A stretch of DNA of 17,006 nucleotides from Cellvibrio sp. (lineage in GTDB: Bacteria; Pseudomonadota; Gammaproteobacteria; Pseudomonadales; Cellvibrionaceae): assembly GCA_021323495.1 (NCBI GenBank), contig JAJQJO010000083.1, positions 1-17,006 of the forward strand, in the 5' to 3' direction. Positions within the stretch are counted from its first letter, which is position 1. Each line of letters starts with the position of its first letter. The notes beneath the pieces are model-generated. The model was not told the origin of the DNA, did not search any database, and was given only the letters and a program-made list of their open reading frames with translations. This document shows positions 6,481 to 14,652 of the stretch, in pieces. The position numbers were made by a program, and so were the translations under genes.

Positions 6481-8505
6481 ATGACTTACTACCGCTTGGT
6501 ATCGGCGGCATGCCTCTTTGTAGCGAGCATCGCCCAAGCCGAAACCTACACAGTGCAATCCCCTAATGCCCGCGTCAAGGTTGCGGTCACCAATGATGCG
6601 AAAGGCTTAAATTACTCAGTCATATTTGATAACCAAAAAATCATTAATGATTCAGCGTTGGGTTTGATTATTAATGACCAGCCGCTGGGAAACAACGAAC
6701 TGGATTTTATTGATAAAAGCCAGGATAAAGTGAAAAATTCATTTGAATTGGTTGCCGGCCGCAGCAAAAAAATTCTCGATCACTACAACACCATCACCTT
6801 GAAGTTTGCGGGCAAAGATGAGCGCAAGTCCAAATTGAATTTAATCCTGCGCGTTTATGATGAAGGTGTTGCGTTTCGCTATTTATTACCCGAGCAAGCG
6901 GGGTTGAACAATTTCACTATCCAGAATGAATTGACCCGTTATGCATTTGCCGGTGATTACACGTGTTTCGGTTTGAATCCCGGTAAATATGCCAATAGTC
7001 ATGAGGGCGAATTTGACCCCATCAAAGCATCTGCAATTCGCGAACATCACCTTTACGATAATCCACTCGTGTGTAAAACCGGCGTCAGCCAAACAACATT
7101 TGCGCTTGCTGAATCCGATGTGCGTGCTTATCCCGGCGGTTGGTTTACGGGGCGTGGTGATGGTGGTCTGGGTGTGGATCTACGCTTAACGCCGCGCTTT
7201 GATAGCCGCGCTGATGGTTTGGAAAAAGCAGCGGTGCGTGCGACCATGACTGCAGCTGGCGTTAAATCACCATGGCGAGTGATTATGCTTGGTGATACAC
7301 CCGGTGCACTCACTGCATCATCATTGATCGCCACCTTGGGCGAGCCAACCATAATGAAAGATACGCGCTGGATCAAACCGGGCAAAACCGCATGGGATTG
7401 GTGGAATGACAATCAGGTCGTACTGGAAAATGCCGGGGTAAAACCCGGCATGAACACTGAAACTTACAAAGCCTATATCGATTTTGCGGCAACACTTGGG
7501 CTTGAGTATATTTTAATTGATGCCGGTTGGCATGAAGGTGCAGCATGGACAAATACGCCGGGTTCCGATGTATTAAAACCGATTGCTGCGATGGATATGC
7601 CGGAAATCTTGCGTTACGCAAAAAGTAAAAATATCGGCGTCTGGGTGTGGCTGCAATGGAAGCAGTTGGACTGGCAAATGGAAGAGGCGCTACGCACTTA
7701 CGAACAATGGGGCATCAAAGGTATTAAAGTGGATTTTATGGATCGTTCGGACCAGGAAATGGTGGATTATTATCACAAGTTACTGACAATGACTGCCAGA
7801 TATCACATCATGGTTAATCTACACGGCGCTTATCCACCCAATGGGTTGGTCCGGACCTATCCACATTATTTAACGCAGGAAGGGGTGATGGGGGCCGAAT
7901 ACAACAAGTGGAGTGAACGCGTAACTGCGACCCACAATGTCACCCTGCCATTTACCCGTATGATCCTCGGTCCGATTGATTACACTCCCGGCGGTTTTCG
8001 TCACACGACAGCAGAGGAATTTCCCAATCTGCGTCGCAATACCTTGCCTTACGTGAAAACTACTCGCGGGCAGGCACTGGCAATGTACGTGGTATTCGAT
8101 AGCCCATTGCAAATGCTTGCCGATTCACCCATTACCTACAGTAAAACCAATGGCAAATGGCCACAACCGCCAAGCCAATGGGAGGTGGGGCTGGAGTTTA
8201 TCAAAGACGTTCCGGTAACCTGGGATGAAACCAGAATTCTGCAAGGTGATATTGGTGAATATATTGTTTCTGCACGCCGTAAAGGTAAGGATTGGTATGT
8301 GGGTGCAATGACTAATGAATCTGGCCGAACCATTAGTATTCCGCTCAGCTTTTTGGAAGCAGGTAATTACGGCATTCAAGTGTGGGAGGATGGAAAAACC
8401 ATTTCTACTTTGAATAAAAGCGAATCAACAAAAACTGCCAGACAAACGATCAGCTTGACGTTGGCACCTTCGGGTGGAGCGGTGGTGGTATTGAGGCGGA
8501 AGTAG
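6481..8505 (+). CDS. Secreted glycoside hydrolase family 97 enzyme (retaining, alpha-galactosidase-like signature)
   Basis: A 674-residue GH97 enzyme with the family's usual layout: N-terminal beta-sandwich (about 20-290), catalytic (beta/alpha)8 barrel (about 295-570) and C-terminal beta domain (about 575-674). A signal peptide is evident, with a hydrophobic stretch at 6-16 and likely cleavage after AQA at residue 20, so the enzyme is exported. The barrel strand reads KVDFMD (416-421), placing D418 where retaining GH97 enzymes such as Bacteroides BtGal97b have their nucleophile. HGAYPPNG (448-455) has Gly where the inverting SusB has its base Glu. E467 (TQEG) and E473 (GAEY) are candidate acid/base or calcium ligands. 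AGGAG lies 6 nt before the ATG. It is a single gene with its own terminator and no TonB receptor or transporter beside it. Likely substrates are alpha-galactosides or alpha-glucosides; the retaining call is inference from motifs. Confidence 0.93.
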   Translation: MTYYRLVSAACLFVASIAQAETYTVQSPNARVKVAVTNDAKGLNYSVIFDNQKIINDSALGLIINDQPLGNNELDFIDKSQDKVKNSFELVAGRSKKILDHYNTITLKFAGKDERKSKLNLILRVYDEGVAFRYLLPEQAGLNNFTIQNELTRYAFAGDYTCFGLNPGKYANSHEGEFDPIKASAIREHHLYDNPLVCKTGVSQTTFALAESDVRAYPGGWFTGRGDGGLGVDLRLTPRFDSRADGLEKAAVRATMTAAGVKSPWRVIMLGDTPGALTASSLIATLGEPTIMKDTRWIKPGKTAWDWWNDNQVVLENAGVKPGMNTETYKAYIDFAATLGLEYILIDAGWHEGAAWTNTPGSDVLKPIAAMDMPEILRYAKSKNIGVWVWLQWKQLDWQMEEALRTYEQWGIKGIKVDFMDRSDQEMVDYYHKLLTMTARYHIMVNLHGAYPPNGLVRTYPHYLTQEGVMGAEYNKWSERVTATHNVTLPFTRMILGPIDYTPGGFRHTTAEEFPNLRRNTLPYVKTTRGQALAMYVVFDSPLQMLADSPITYSKTNGKWPQPPSQWEVGLEFIKDVPVTWDETRILQGDIGEYIVSARRKGKDWYVGAMTNESGRTISIPLSFLEAGNYGIQVWEDGKTISTLNKSESTKTARQTISLTLAPSGGAVVVLRRK

Positions 8506-8515
8506 GATTTGCACG

Positions 8516-8546
8516 TGGCAGTTGGTGTGCCCAACTGCCATTTTTT
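8516..8546 (+). terminator. Rho-independent terminator after the GH97 gene
   Basis: A perfect 10-bp stem (TGGCAGTTGG with CCAACTGCCA) around a 5-nt loop, followed by six T residues. It begins 10 bp after the GH97 stop. The opposite strand has no T-run after the hairpin, so it serves the + strand only. Confidence 0.92.
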
Positions 8547-8559
8547 ATTGATATCGATA

Positions 8560-9360
8560 TCAATCGTAAATTTGTTTTTTCTTCCACTTTTCATTTTCTT
8601 CGTCAAATTGTTTCCATTCCTTGCTGGACGAATTATCAGTGGCTGTCGCAGATTTTGCTTGGGCTGCTGCAGGCGTTTCAGTGCCTTCCGGTGTTGCGTC
8701 GGCCTTTTCTTGCAGTTTTGCAATGATCGAATCGAGCTGGGCAATTTGTTTTTCAAAACCACGCCCTGTGTTTTCCCCTACCAGTGCTTTGCGTGCAAGG
8801 GTGTAATAGTGGACCGCCAGACGCACCTTGCCGACTTGTTGGGATTGCCGTGCGTTAAACACATGGCCGTCAACCGACATCTGTAATACCAACCGGTTAA
8901 TTTGATCGAGATAGGCTTCCGTTTGCACCTGGTTAATCAAATGCAATGCGGATTGTTGCATCACAAATTTATGGAGTTCGTGTAATAAGCTGTGCGCTTC
9001 TTTGATTTGTTGGGGATTGTCCAGGCGTGCGCGCGCTTGCTGGGAACTGTCTTTTTGCGTCGCAAGCAGGTTGGTATAAAGACTGAGTTGCTCGGCATGG
9101 GTTGGGTCTTTGGGTTCCAGGCGCGACAGCTGTTCGCAGCAATCAATCAATGCGCGATAGAGCAGGGCAGTTAAATCATTGGATAAAAACCCTGCGGGGA
9201 ATCCGGTAGCCAGATCGCGAAAGGAATTGCGCCTGGCGCGCAGGGCAGTAATCAATCGCTGGCGTTGCACACGCCGCTTTTCAATTGAATGGGATAAAAA
9301 CAAGTATCCCGCCAGCAAGATCAGGGCAAGGAAGATTGCGGCGATGACATAGGCAGACAT
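8560..9360 (-). CDS. Membrane-anchored helical protein of unknown function
   Basis: A 266-residue protein. One transmembrane helix (residues 4-23, AYVIAAIFLALILLAGYLFL) is followed by a very basic stretch (27-44), suggesting an N-terminal anchor with the bulk in the cytoplasm. The middle (45-215) is predicted mostly helical and contains the phrases GFPAGFLSNDLTALLYR (53-69) and CCEQLSRLEPKD (74-85). I associate these with a conserved uncharacterised family in Pseudomonas relatives. Residues 220-247 are a low-complexity Ala/Thr/Ser linker, and the end is a charged Lys/Glu/Trp segment. The in-frame GTG at 9417 would add 19 residues; the ATG at 9360 is preferred because it begins just before the TM helix. 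No catalytic motif is visible. It is convergent with GH97 and divergent from the tRNA cluster. Confidence 0.75.
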   Translation of the reverse strand: MSAYVIAAIFLALILLAGYLFLSHSIEKRRVQRQRLITALRARRNSFRDLATGFPAGFLSNDLTALLYRALIDCCEQLSRLEPKDPTHAEQLSLYTNLLATQKDSSQQARARLDNPQQIKEAHSLLHELHKFVMQQSALHLINQVQTEAYLDQINRLVLQMSVDGHVFNARQSQQVGKVRLAVHYYTLARKALVGENTGRGFEKQIAQLDSIIAKLQEKADATPEGTETPAAAQAKSATATDNSSSKEWKQFDEENEKWKKKQIYD

Positions 9361-9507
9361 GATATATAAAGCCTTATCGGTTAATTGCTGGACATATGCT
9401 TGGTTGAAGTATAGCACCGAAAAAAATGGCGCCAGAATTTGTATTTTGCTTGATGCATAAAGCGCTAAGTGCTTGTTTCCACTCCTATAAAAAAAGAATT
9501 AAAAGTG

Positions 9508-9536
9508 TTGACACAAGCGGCACCTGTCCCTAGAAT
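9508..9536 (+). promoter_or_regulatory. Strong sigma70-type promoter of the tRNA-Glu/tRNA-Gly cluster
   Basis: A perfect -35 (TTGACA, 9508-9513), a 17-bp spacer and a -10 of TAGAAT (9531-9536). A GC-rich discriminator (GCGCCCC) follows, placing the start near 9543, about 55 nt before the first mature tRNA. GC-rich discriminators are typical of stable-RNA promoters under stringent (ppGpp/DksA) control; that regulation is inferred. Confidence 0.88.
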
Positions 9537-9597
9537 GCGCCCCACTTCTGACGCAGACATCGGCTTGAAAGAGCAGGGTAAGCGTGAGTTGGTCCGG

Positions 9598-9673
9598 GTC
9601 CCCATCGTCTAGTGGCCTAGGACATCGCCCTTTCACGGCGAGAACAGGGGTTCGAGTCCCCTTGGGGACGCCA
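9598..9673 (+). tRNA. tRNA-Glu(TTC), copy 1
   Basis: A 76-nt cloverleaf with encoded CCA. The acceptor pairs GTCCCCA with TGGGGAC. The anticodon stem TCGCC/GGCGA encloses loop CTTTCAC, with anticodon TTC at 9632-9634. The T arm is AGGGG-TTCGAGT-CCCCT. It is the first tRNA of the cluster, and tRNA-Gly follows after 5 nt. Confidence 0.97.
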
Positions 9674-9678
9674 TTAAA

Positions 9679-9754
<76 letters not shown>

Positions 9755-9850
9755 ACTTCTCTCACCAGGGGAAGTTAATCTAGTTCAATATCCAGTTTTA
9801 ACTGTTAGTGGAAGTACGTTTTATCGTTGTCGTCCAGGCAGCTTTCAAAT

Positions 9851-9926
9851 GTCCCCTTCGTCTAGTGGCCTAGGACACTGCCCTTTCACGGCAGTAACAG
9901 GGGTTCGAGTCCCCTAGGGGACGCCA
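9851..9926 (+). tRNA. tRNA-Glu(TTC), copy 2
   Basis: A 76-nt cloverleaf with encoded CCA. The acceptor pairs GTCCCCT with AGGGGAC. The anticodon stem CTGCC/GGCAG encloses CTTTCAC, with anticodon TTC at 9885-9887. It differs from copy 1 at one acceptor pair, two anticodon-stem pairs and one variable-region base, with all stem pairing kept. The 96 nt separating it from the previous tRNA contain no obvious promoter, so it is probably in the same transcript. Confidence 0.97.
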
Positions 9927-9932
9927 CATTTA

Positions 9933-10008
<76 letters not shown>

Positions 10009-10106
10009 GTTTCAAGCAATTCACTTTATCTGACCCAATTTTTAATTGTCTTTCCGATAATTAATTTGCCCGTTTGGGCTCACGCATTCCTTTGCGTCTC
10101 TCCTGT

Positions 10107-10529
10107 TTAATGCATACCCATCAATTTTGCACGGGCTTCCCGGTAATTGAAGGGCACTTGCTGTTGCTTGGCCTCTTCACGTTGCTCATCCAATTGTTGG
10201 AAAATGGTAATCTCTTCGTCGGGCATAAAATGCAGGCAATCGCCGCCAAAAAACCACAAGAGGTCGCGATATAGCAGCGGCATCAAATGTGGGTAGGCTC
10301 CTACAACGCGGCAAATCAGCGCCTGCCCTTGCTCTAAAAAGCCAGCGCCCTTTGGTTGTCCATGAAGCTCTGTAAGTGCGGCGATAAATTCCTGGTCATC
10401 TTCAAGCGGGGATTCGGTATTAAATGGTGGTAACTGCTGTATCTGCGCGCTGAAGGCGGCGAGTAACTCCAGGTGATATGTGTAATACTCTTGATCGTAA
10501 ATAGATTGTTCTGAACTTGAAATTGACAT
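10107..10529 (-). CDS. PA2817-like conserved protein of unknown function
   Basis: A 140-residue acidic protein from the start at 10529; an in-frame ATG at 10566-10568 would give 153 residues with a basic N-terminal extension. The shorter start is preferred because the longer one lies only 18 bp from the divergent ABC transporter start and its extra residues look like upstream leader sequence. No signal peptide or TM segment is visible. The central part (LICRVVGAYPHLMPLLYRDLLWFFGGDCLHFMPDEEI) resembles, from memory, the Pseudomonas PA2817 family, which sits near homologues of the adjacent ABC transporter and queF there as well. No catalytic motif is recognisable. Confidence 0.7.
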   Translation of the reverse strand: MSISSSEQSIYDQEYYTYHLELLAAFSAQIQQLPPFNTESPLEDDQEFIAALTELHGQPKGAGFLEQGQALICRVVGAYPHLMPLLYRDLLWFFGGDCLHFMPDEEITIFQQLDEQREEAKQQQVPFNYREARAKLMGMH

Positions 10530-10586
10530 GCTGCGCCCTGATCTGGTGGTAGATTTTCTGACCTTCATTCATCTCTGCGAGGGGTT

Positions 10587-11540
10587 ATGACTCCGGCACT
10601 CTCACTAAGAAACCTGCGTAAAGTTTACAACGAAAAATTCGAAGCCCTAAAAGGTATTTCACTTGATGTAATGCCCGGTGATTTTTTTGCCATGCTTGGC
10701 CCTAATGGCGCAGGCAAATCAACCACCATTGGTATTATCAGTTCATTGGTGCGCAAAACCTCGGGTGTAGTTGAGGTTTTTGGTAAAAATATTGATACCG
10801 ATTTTTCCATCGCCAAAAAATACCTGGGGGTAGTGCCGCAGGAATTTAATTTCAGCATGTTTGAAAAAGTGGAAGACATAGTGCTGCAGCAAGCGGGCTA
10901 CTATGGTTTACCGCGCAAACAAGCAGTGGTGCAAACCGAAAAATATTTAAAACAATTGAGTTTATGGGATAAGCGCCAGACTCCTGCACGTATGCTGTCT
11001 GGTGGGATGAAACGGCGGTTGATGATTGCGCGTGCGCTGGTACATGAGCCGCAGCTATTGATTCTCGATGAGCCAACGGCAGGTGTCGATATAGAATTGC
11101 GCCGCTCCATGTGGGAGTTTTTGCGCGAGATCAATGCTGCCGGTACAACTATTATCCTTACTACCCATTATTTGGAAGAGGCGGAAAGCCTGTGCCGGAA
11201 TGTAGCAATCATTGACCAAGGTGTCATTGTCAAAAATACCAGCGTTAAAAGTTTGTTGCAGCAGCTCAACAAAGAAGTTTTTATTTTTGATGTATCGGGT
11301 GACTTGCAAGCGCTGCCAAATCTACAGGGGCACCGGGTCGCACAAATTGATGAGCACTCTTTTGAAGTGGAAGTGGATAAGGGGCAATCGCTTAATGCGG
11401 TATTTTCCCAATTGACTACTCAAGGATTTGAAATTGTCAGCATGCGCAATAAATCCAATCGTCTGGAGGAATTGTTTGTGGCCATGGTCAATGCAAATAA
11501 AGATCTGGCGAGTGCTGCGCAAAAAGAGGTCCAATCATGA
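10587..11540 (+). CDS. yadG: YadG-like ABC transporter ATP-binding protein
   Basis: The 317-residue nucleotide-binding subunit of an ABC-2 type exporter. The motifs are Walker A GPNGAGKST (38-46), Q-loop Q85, signature LSGGMKRR (137-144), Walker B LLILDEP (157-163), D-loop AGVD and switch H194 (TTH). Residues 225-317 form a C-terminal accessory region, and the RLEELFV at 292-298 is typical of these exporters. It closely resembles E. coli YadG (308 aa), including the stretch around NKTSG/RKTSG and the VPQEFNF sequence. GAGG precedes the ATG by 4 nt. It overlaps the permease gene by 4 bp. The transported substrate of YadGH is unknown. Confidence 0.94.
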   Translation: MTPALSLRNLRKVYNEKFEALKGISLDVMPGDFFAMLGPNGAGKSTTIGIISSLVRKTSGVVEVFGKNIDTDFSIAKKYLGVVPQEFNFSMFEKVEDIVLQQAGYYGLPRKQAVVQTEKYLKQLSLWDKRQTPARMLSGGMKRRLMIARALVHEPQLLILDEPTAGVDIELRRSMWEFLREINAAGTTIILTTHYLEEAESLCRNVAIIDQGVIVKNTSVKSLLQQLNKEVFIFDVSGDLQALPNLQGHRVAQIDEHSFEVEVDKGQSLNAVFSQLTTQGFEIVSMRNKSNRLEELFVAMVNANKDLASAAQKEVQS

Positions 11541-12310
11541 GTTTACAAGAGCAGTGGATTGCGTTTCTGACCATCCTGCATAAAGAAATAAAGCGTTTTA
11601 CCAGAATCTGGATTCAAACCTTATTGCCACCCGCCATCACGATGGTGTTGTACTTTGTTATCTTTGGCAAGCTGATCGGCAGCCGTATCGGCGATATGGG
11701 CGGCTTTAGCTATATTGAGTTTGTCGCACCGGGCCTGATAATGATGGCGGTATTGACCAATTCTTATGCGAATGTATCCTCGTCATTTTTTAGTGCAAAA
11801 TTCCAGCGCAGCGTAGAAGAAATTTTGGTATCGCCCACACCGAACTATATTATTTTATTAGGTTACGTGATGGGTGGTGTAGCGCGGGGTATGGCGGTTG
11901 GTTTGATAGTTACACTTATGTCGCTGTGCTTTACTGATTTGCATATCCATCACTGGTTTATCACCATTTTTATTGTATTAATGACTTCAGTCCTGTTTTC
12001 CCTGGCGGGCTTTATCAATGCTGTTTATGCCAATAGCTTTGATGATATATCAATTGTGCCGACGTTTATTTTGACTCCGTTAACGTATTTTGGCGGTGTG
12101 TTTTATTCGATCAATTTGCTACCGGAATTCTGGCAGCATGTGTCAGTATTTAATCCCATACTGCATATGGTCAACGCCTTTCGTTACGGCATGCTCGGGA
12201 TTACCGACGTGCATATTGGCTTGGCTTTTACTGGCCTTACTATTTGTGTTGTGGTGCTCTTTATAATCGGCATGCATTTGTTAAAGACCGGCAAGCGTTT
12301 GCGCGCTTAA
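11537..12310 (+). CDS. yadH: YadH-like ABC-2 type transporter permease
   Basis: A 257-residue inner-membrane permease that forms a dimeric export channel with the upstream ATPase. It has about six hydrophobic segments (near 30-46, 60-80, 104-130, 141-163, 172-190, 229-249), with the ABC-2 elements EFVAPGLIMM (61-70) and a conserved segment near 174-190 that includes PLTYFGGVFY. The C-terminus is basic. The length matches E. coli YadH (256 aa). Its ATG overlaps the TGA of the ATPase gene (ATGA), so translation is coupled. queF starts 35 bp downstream and may be read from the same transcript. Confidence 0.93.
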   Translation: MSLQEQWIAFLTILHKEIKRFTRIWIQTLLPPAITMVLYFVIFGKLIGSRIGDMGGFSYIEFVAPGLIMMAVLTNSYANVSSSFFSAKFQRSVEEILVSPTPNYIILLGYVMGGVARGMAVGLIVTLMSLCFTDLHIHHWFITIFIVLMTSVLFSLAGFINAVYANSFDDISIVPTFILTPLTYFGGVFYSINLLPEFWQHVSVFNPILHMVNAFRYGMLGITDVHIGLAFTGLTICVVVLFIIGMHLLKTGKRLRA

Positions 12311-12345
12311 TCCAGCGAGTCTGGAATTGTTATTGGAACCTACTT

Positions 12346-13173
12346 ATGAATCATAATCCACTCGGACGGCAGACAGATTACGTATCTGTATACGCCCCGC
12401 AATTGTTATTTCCAATTCCCCGTGCTGAATCGCGTGCAATATTAGGATTGGGTGATGCCCTGCCATTTTATGGGGTGGATATCTGGACTGGTTATGAGTT
12501 GTCCTGGCTGGATGCGCTGGGTAAGCCGGTGGTAGCTGTGGCAGAATTTTTTATTCCCTGCGCCAGCGAATTTATTGTTGAATCAAAATCCTTCAAGCTA
12601 TATTTAAATTCGCTCAACCAGACCCGGTGTGAAAATGTGGCGGAAGTTGAAGCTCTGGTTACTAAAGATCTTGCACGCATTACCAATAGCGATGTCCGTG
12701 TCAATATAACCCCGCTGAATTCCCCGGCGCGTACGGCTCTGCATTTGACGGAGATCGCTGAAATAAAAGGGGAATTGCTGGATGATTTGGTGGTGGCCAT
12801 TGATAGCTACCATCCAGCACCCGAATTGCTCACCACCGAAGCGGGTAGGGTTGATGAATGTTTGGTAAGCCATTTATTAAAAACCAATTGCCCGGTGACC
12901 GGCCAGCCGGATTGGGCAAGCCTGGTGGTGCGCTATAAGGGCAACAAAATACAGCGCGAAAATTTATTACGCTACATTATTTCATTTCGCGAACATCAGG
13001 ATTTTCACGAGCATTGTGTCGAGCGAATTTTCAGTGATATCGCACGGGTATGTAAACCGGAACAGTTAACGGTGTATGCGCGCTATACCCGGCGGGGTGG
13101 ATTGGATATTAATCCGTTTCGCTCCAGCAACCCGACTGAAAACCCTGAGTTGCTGCGGCTGATTCGTCAGTAG
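12346..13173 (+). CDS. queF: NADPH-dependent 7-cyano-7-deazaguanine reductase (YqgC/YqcD long type)
   Basis: The 275-residue enzyme reducing the nitrile preQ0 to preQ1 in queuosine tRNA modification. It is the long, two-subdomain form also found in E. coli (282 aa). The active-site Cys is C182 in NCPVTGQPDW (181-190), with D189 in the same loop. The NADPH/substrate motif ESKSFKLY is at 79-86, and FHEHCVE (220-226) supplies conserved His/Glu residues. The ATG at 12346 is chosen over the longer in-frame start at 12244, which lies inside yadH; only a weak GGAA precedes it. It follows yadGH by 35 bp. No preQ1 riboswitch is evident in the short leader. Confidence 0.96.
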   Translation: MNHNPLGRQTDYVSVYAPQLLFPIPRAESRAILGLGDALPFYGVDIWTGYELSWLDALGKPVVAVAEFFIPCASEFIVESKSFKLYLNSLNQTRCENVAEVEALVTKDLARITNSDVRVNITPLNSPARTALHLTEIAEIKGELLDDLVVAIDSYHPAPELLTTEAGRVDECLVSHLLKTNCPVTGQPDWASLVVRYKGNKIQRENLLRYIISFREHQDFHEHCVERIFSDIARVCKPEQLTVYARYTRRGGLDINPFRSSNPTENPELLRLIRQ

Positions 13174-13198
13174 CACTGAGCGCTGCTGGAAAATTTTA
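13168..13198. terminator. Weak candidate terminator between queF and the cyclase gene
   Basis: The queF stop codon lies in a 7-bp inverted repeat (CAGTAGC, 13168-13174, with GCTGCTG, 13182-13188, one G-U pair). AAAATTTTA follows, just before the convergent stop at 13196. The T-run is short, so function is doubtful. Confidence 0.3.
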
Positions 13199-14578
13199 TA
13201 CTATGACTTTGTCTTTCAGGCGGCTCGCGGCTTTTTCAAGTGATTCGATCACTTTCTGTTTATCATAATTACGAACCTTGTCCATGTCCAAATACATCGA
13301 AAAGCCTTCGGCGCGATCCTCAAAATAACTTTGGTTTTTACCCATCTCTTTGCGCAAATCTGCCACTTGATACACTTTCACCGGCAGTGAGAAGCCCTTC
13401 ACCTGGATTTCACCTTTGTCGCGGCACATTACTGTATCTTTTACTAACGACCAGGTTTCGTGGGATATTAAAATTTCATCAGGTTCCGCTGCAGACTCAA
13501 GGCGGCTGGCGAGGTTAACCTGGGTGCCCAGGACGGTGTAATCGAGATGGTTGGATGTACCAAAGGTACCCACGGTACAGTAACCAGTGTTAATGCCCAT
13601 GCGTACTTGCAGCGGTTTTTTAATGCCTTGGTTAAACCATTCAACTTGCATGGATTTGATGCGCTTTTTCATCGCAATCGCCATAGCTACGCAGCGGGTG
13701 GCATCATCTTTTACGCCTTTGCTGGCGCTATCGCCAAACAACACCATAATGCCATCGCCCATAAATTTATCGATAGTGCCACCAAAGTGAGCCACAATTT
13801 TCGACATTTCAGTCAGGTAATGATTAAGTAGTTCGGTTAGCGATTCTGCTTCAATCTCTTCCGAAAGTTGACTGAAATCCTTGATGTCTGAAAAAAATAC
13901 ACTGATGCGTTTGCGTTCTGCTTGCAAGTTTTTATCGTCGCCGCGGTTAATGGCCTGCCACACGGTGGGTGGCAAATAACGGGACAATTTATACGCGCGG
14001 ATCTTATGCCATTTCTGTTCGTTTTCGAGTTGTTTCTGGCTAATCATTAGTTTGTGAAAACGTTGATGCATATAAATGGCATAGACCAAAAAGTAAGTGG
14101 CGACGCCAATTAAACTGGCTGCACTAATTTCAATGCTACTGGACAGTACCAGTTGGGGTTTGTGGATGATCAAGCTCAGGATTACGCCAATAGCGAAGGC
14201 GCTGTTATCTTCCATTAATTTACGCACGCCACCACTGATCAGCGCGTTAAATTGAATCATGGTCAGGAACATCACGCAGGGCAAGATACTAAAATCAGTG
14301 AGGCTCAGTACTACACCAATCAATGCCGCATCTACATGGGAGAGCCAGCGGTTGATCCTGCTCATCTGTTCGGGAATTAATTTACGGGTGAAGTGGTAGG
14401 TGGCGTAAGCATAAATCAATAAAAAAACAATCACGCCCATGTGGATGTGGCTGGGATTATTCCAATCGATAAAAGAGGCCAGGGTGCCGGATGCGGCAAA
14501 ACAGATAAGGGCGCGGAAATAATACTGTTGTATAGGTGACTCAGTATGCAGCTGTTGGCTGTCGGTCTTACTGTTCAT
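13196..14578 (-). CDS. MASE2-class III adenylate cyclase, CyaB-like
   Basis: A 460-residue membrane cyclase making cAMP from ATP. The N-terminal region (about 21-170) has six hydrophobic segments and matches the MASE2 sensor pattern, notably HVDAALIG and SILPCVMFLTMIQFNALISGG around 81-117. A helical linker (171-215) leads to the catalytic domain (about 222-405). Metal-binding aspartates are D231 (FFSDIKDFS) and D275 (KFMGDG). Adenine-selecting K271 and D346 (LDYTVLG) are present, and the transition-state residues are N355 and R359 (VNLASR). The set is therefore complete and points to ATP rather than GTP. Size and layout match Pseudomonas aeruginosa CyaB (463 aa). Residues 410-460 are an extra charged tail. 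It is probably transcribed separately from the coiled-coil gene 145 bp upstream. The input signal for MASE2 is unknown. Confidence 0.92.
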   Translation of the reverse strand: MNSKTDSQQLHTESPIQQYYFRALICFAASGTLASFIDWNNPSHIHMGVIVFLLIYAYATYHFTRKLIPEQMSRINRWLSHVDAALIGVVLSLTDFSILPCVMFLTMIQFNALISGGVRKLMEDNSAFAIGVILSLIIHKPQLVLSSSIEISAASLIGVATYFLVYAIYMHQRFHKLMISQKQLENEQKWHKIRAYKLSRYLPPTVWQAINRGDDKNLQAERKRISVFFSDIKDFSQLSEEIEAESLTELLNHYLTEMSKIVAHFGGTIDKFMGDGIMVLFGDSASKGVKDDATRCVAMAIAMKKRIKSMQVEWFNQGIKKPLQVRMGINTGYCTVGTFGTSNHLDYTVLGTQVNLASRLESAAEPDEILISHETWSLVKDTVMCRDKGEIQVKGFSLPVKVYQVADLRKEMGKNQSYFEDRAEGFSMYLDMDKVRNYDKQKVIESLEKAASRLKDKVIV

Positions 14579-14627
14579 TGGATTAAAACCTTGTTGTTAT
14601 TTGGTCAGTAAGTTAATCCCTACGAAG

Positions 14628-14652
14628 AAGCGCTCTCGCTTACCCAAGCGAG
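14628..14652 (-). promoter_or_regulatory. Mutually exclusive hairpins ahead of the cyclase gene
   Basis: On the minus strand CTCGCTT (14652-14646) can pair with AAGCGAG (14641-14635) across a GGGT loop. Alternatively AAGCG of the second arm can pair with the following CGCTT (14632-14628). The two structures compete. They lie in the 145-nt leader of the cyclase gene, about 50 nt before its start. No U-tract follows, so this is not a standard terminator. Confidence 0.35.

Noticed and set aside
6333..6566. Possible small membrane protein (77 codons, strongly hydrophobic first 18 residues) just upstream of GH97
   Set aside because: It overlaps the GH97 start by 86 bp, its second half is simply another frame of the GH97 signal-peptide region, and its Shine-Dalgarno is poor. 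A shorter functional peptide cannot be excluded.
10068..10079. GCCC/GGGC hairpin downstream of the tRNA cluster
   Set aside because: A 4-bp stem with no T-run on either strand is too weak to call a terminator.
12346..12346. preQ1 riboswitch upstream of queF
   Set aside because: Only 35 bp separate yadH from queF, and no preQ1-aptamer-like pattern is visible there.
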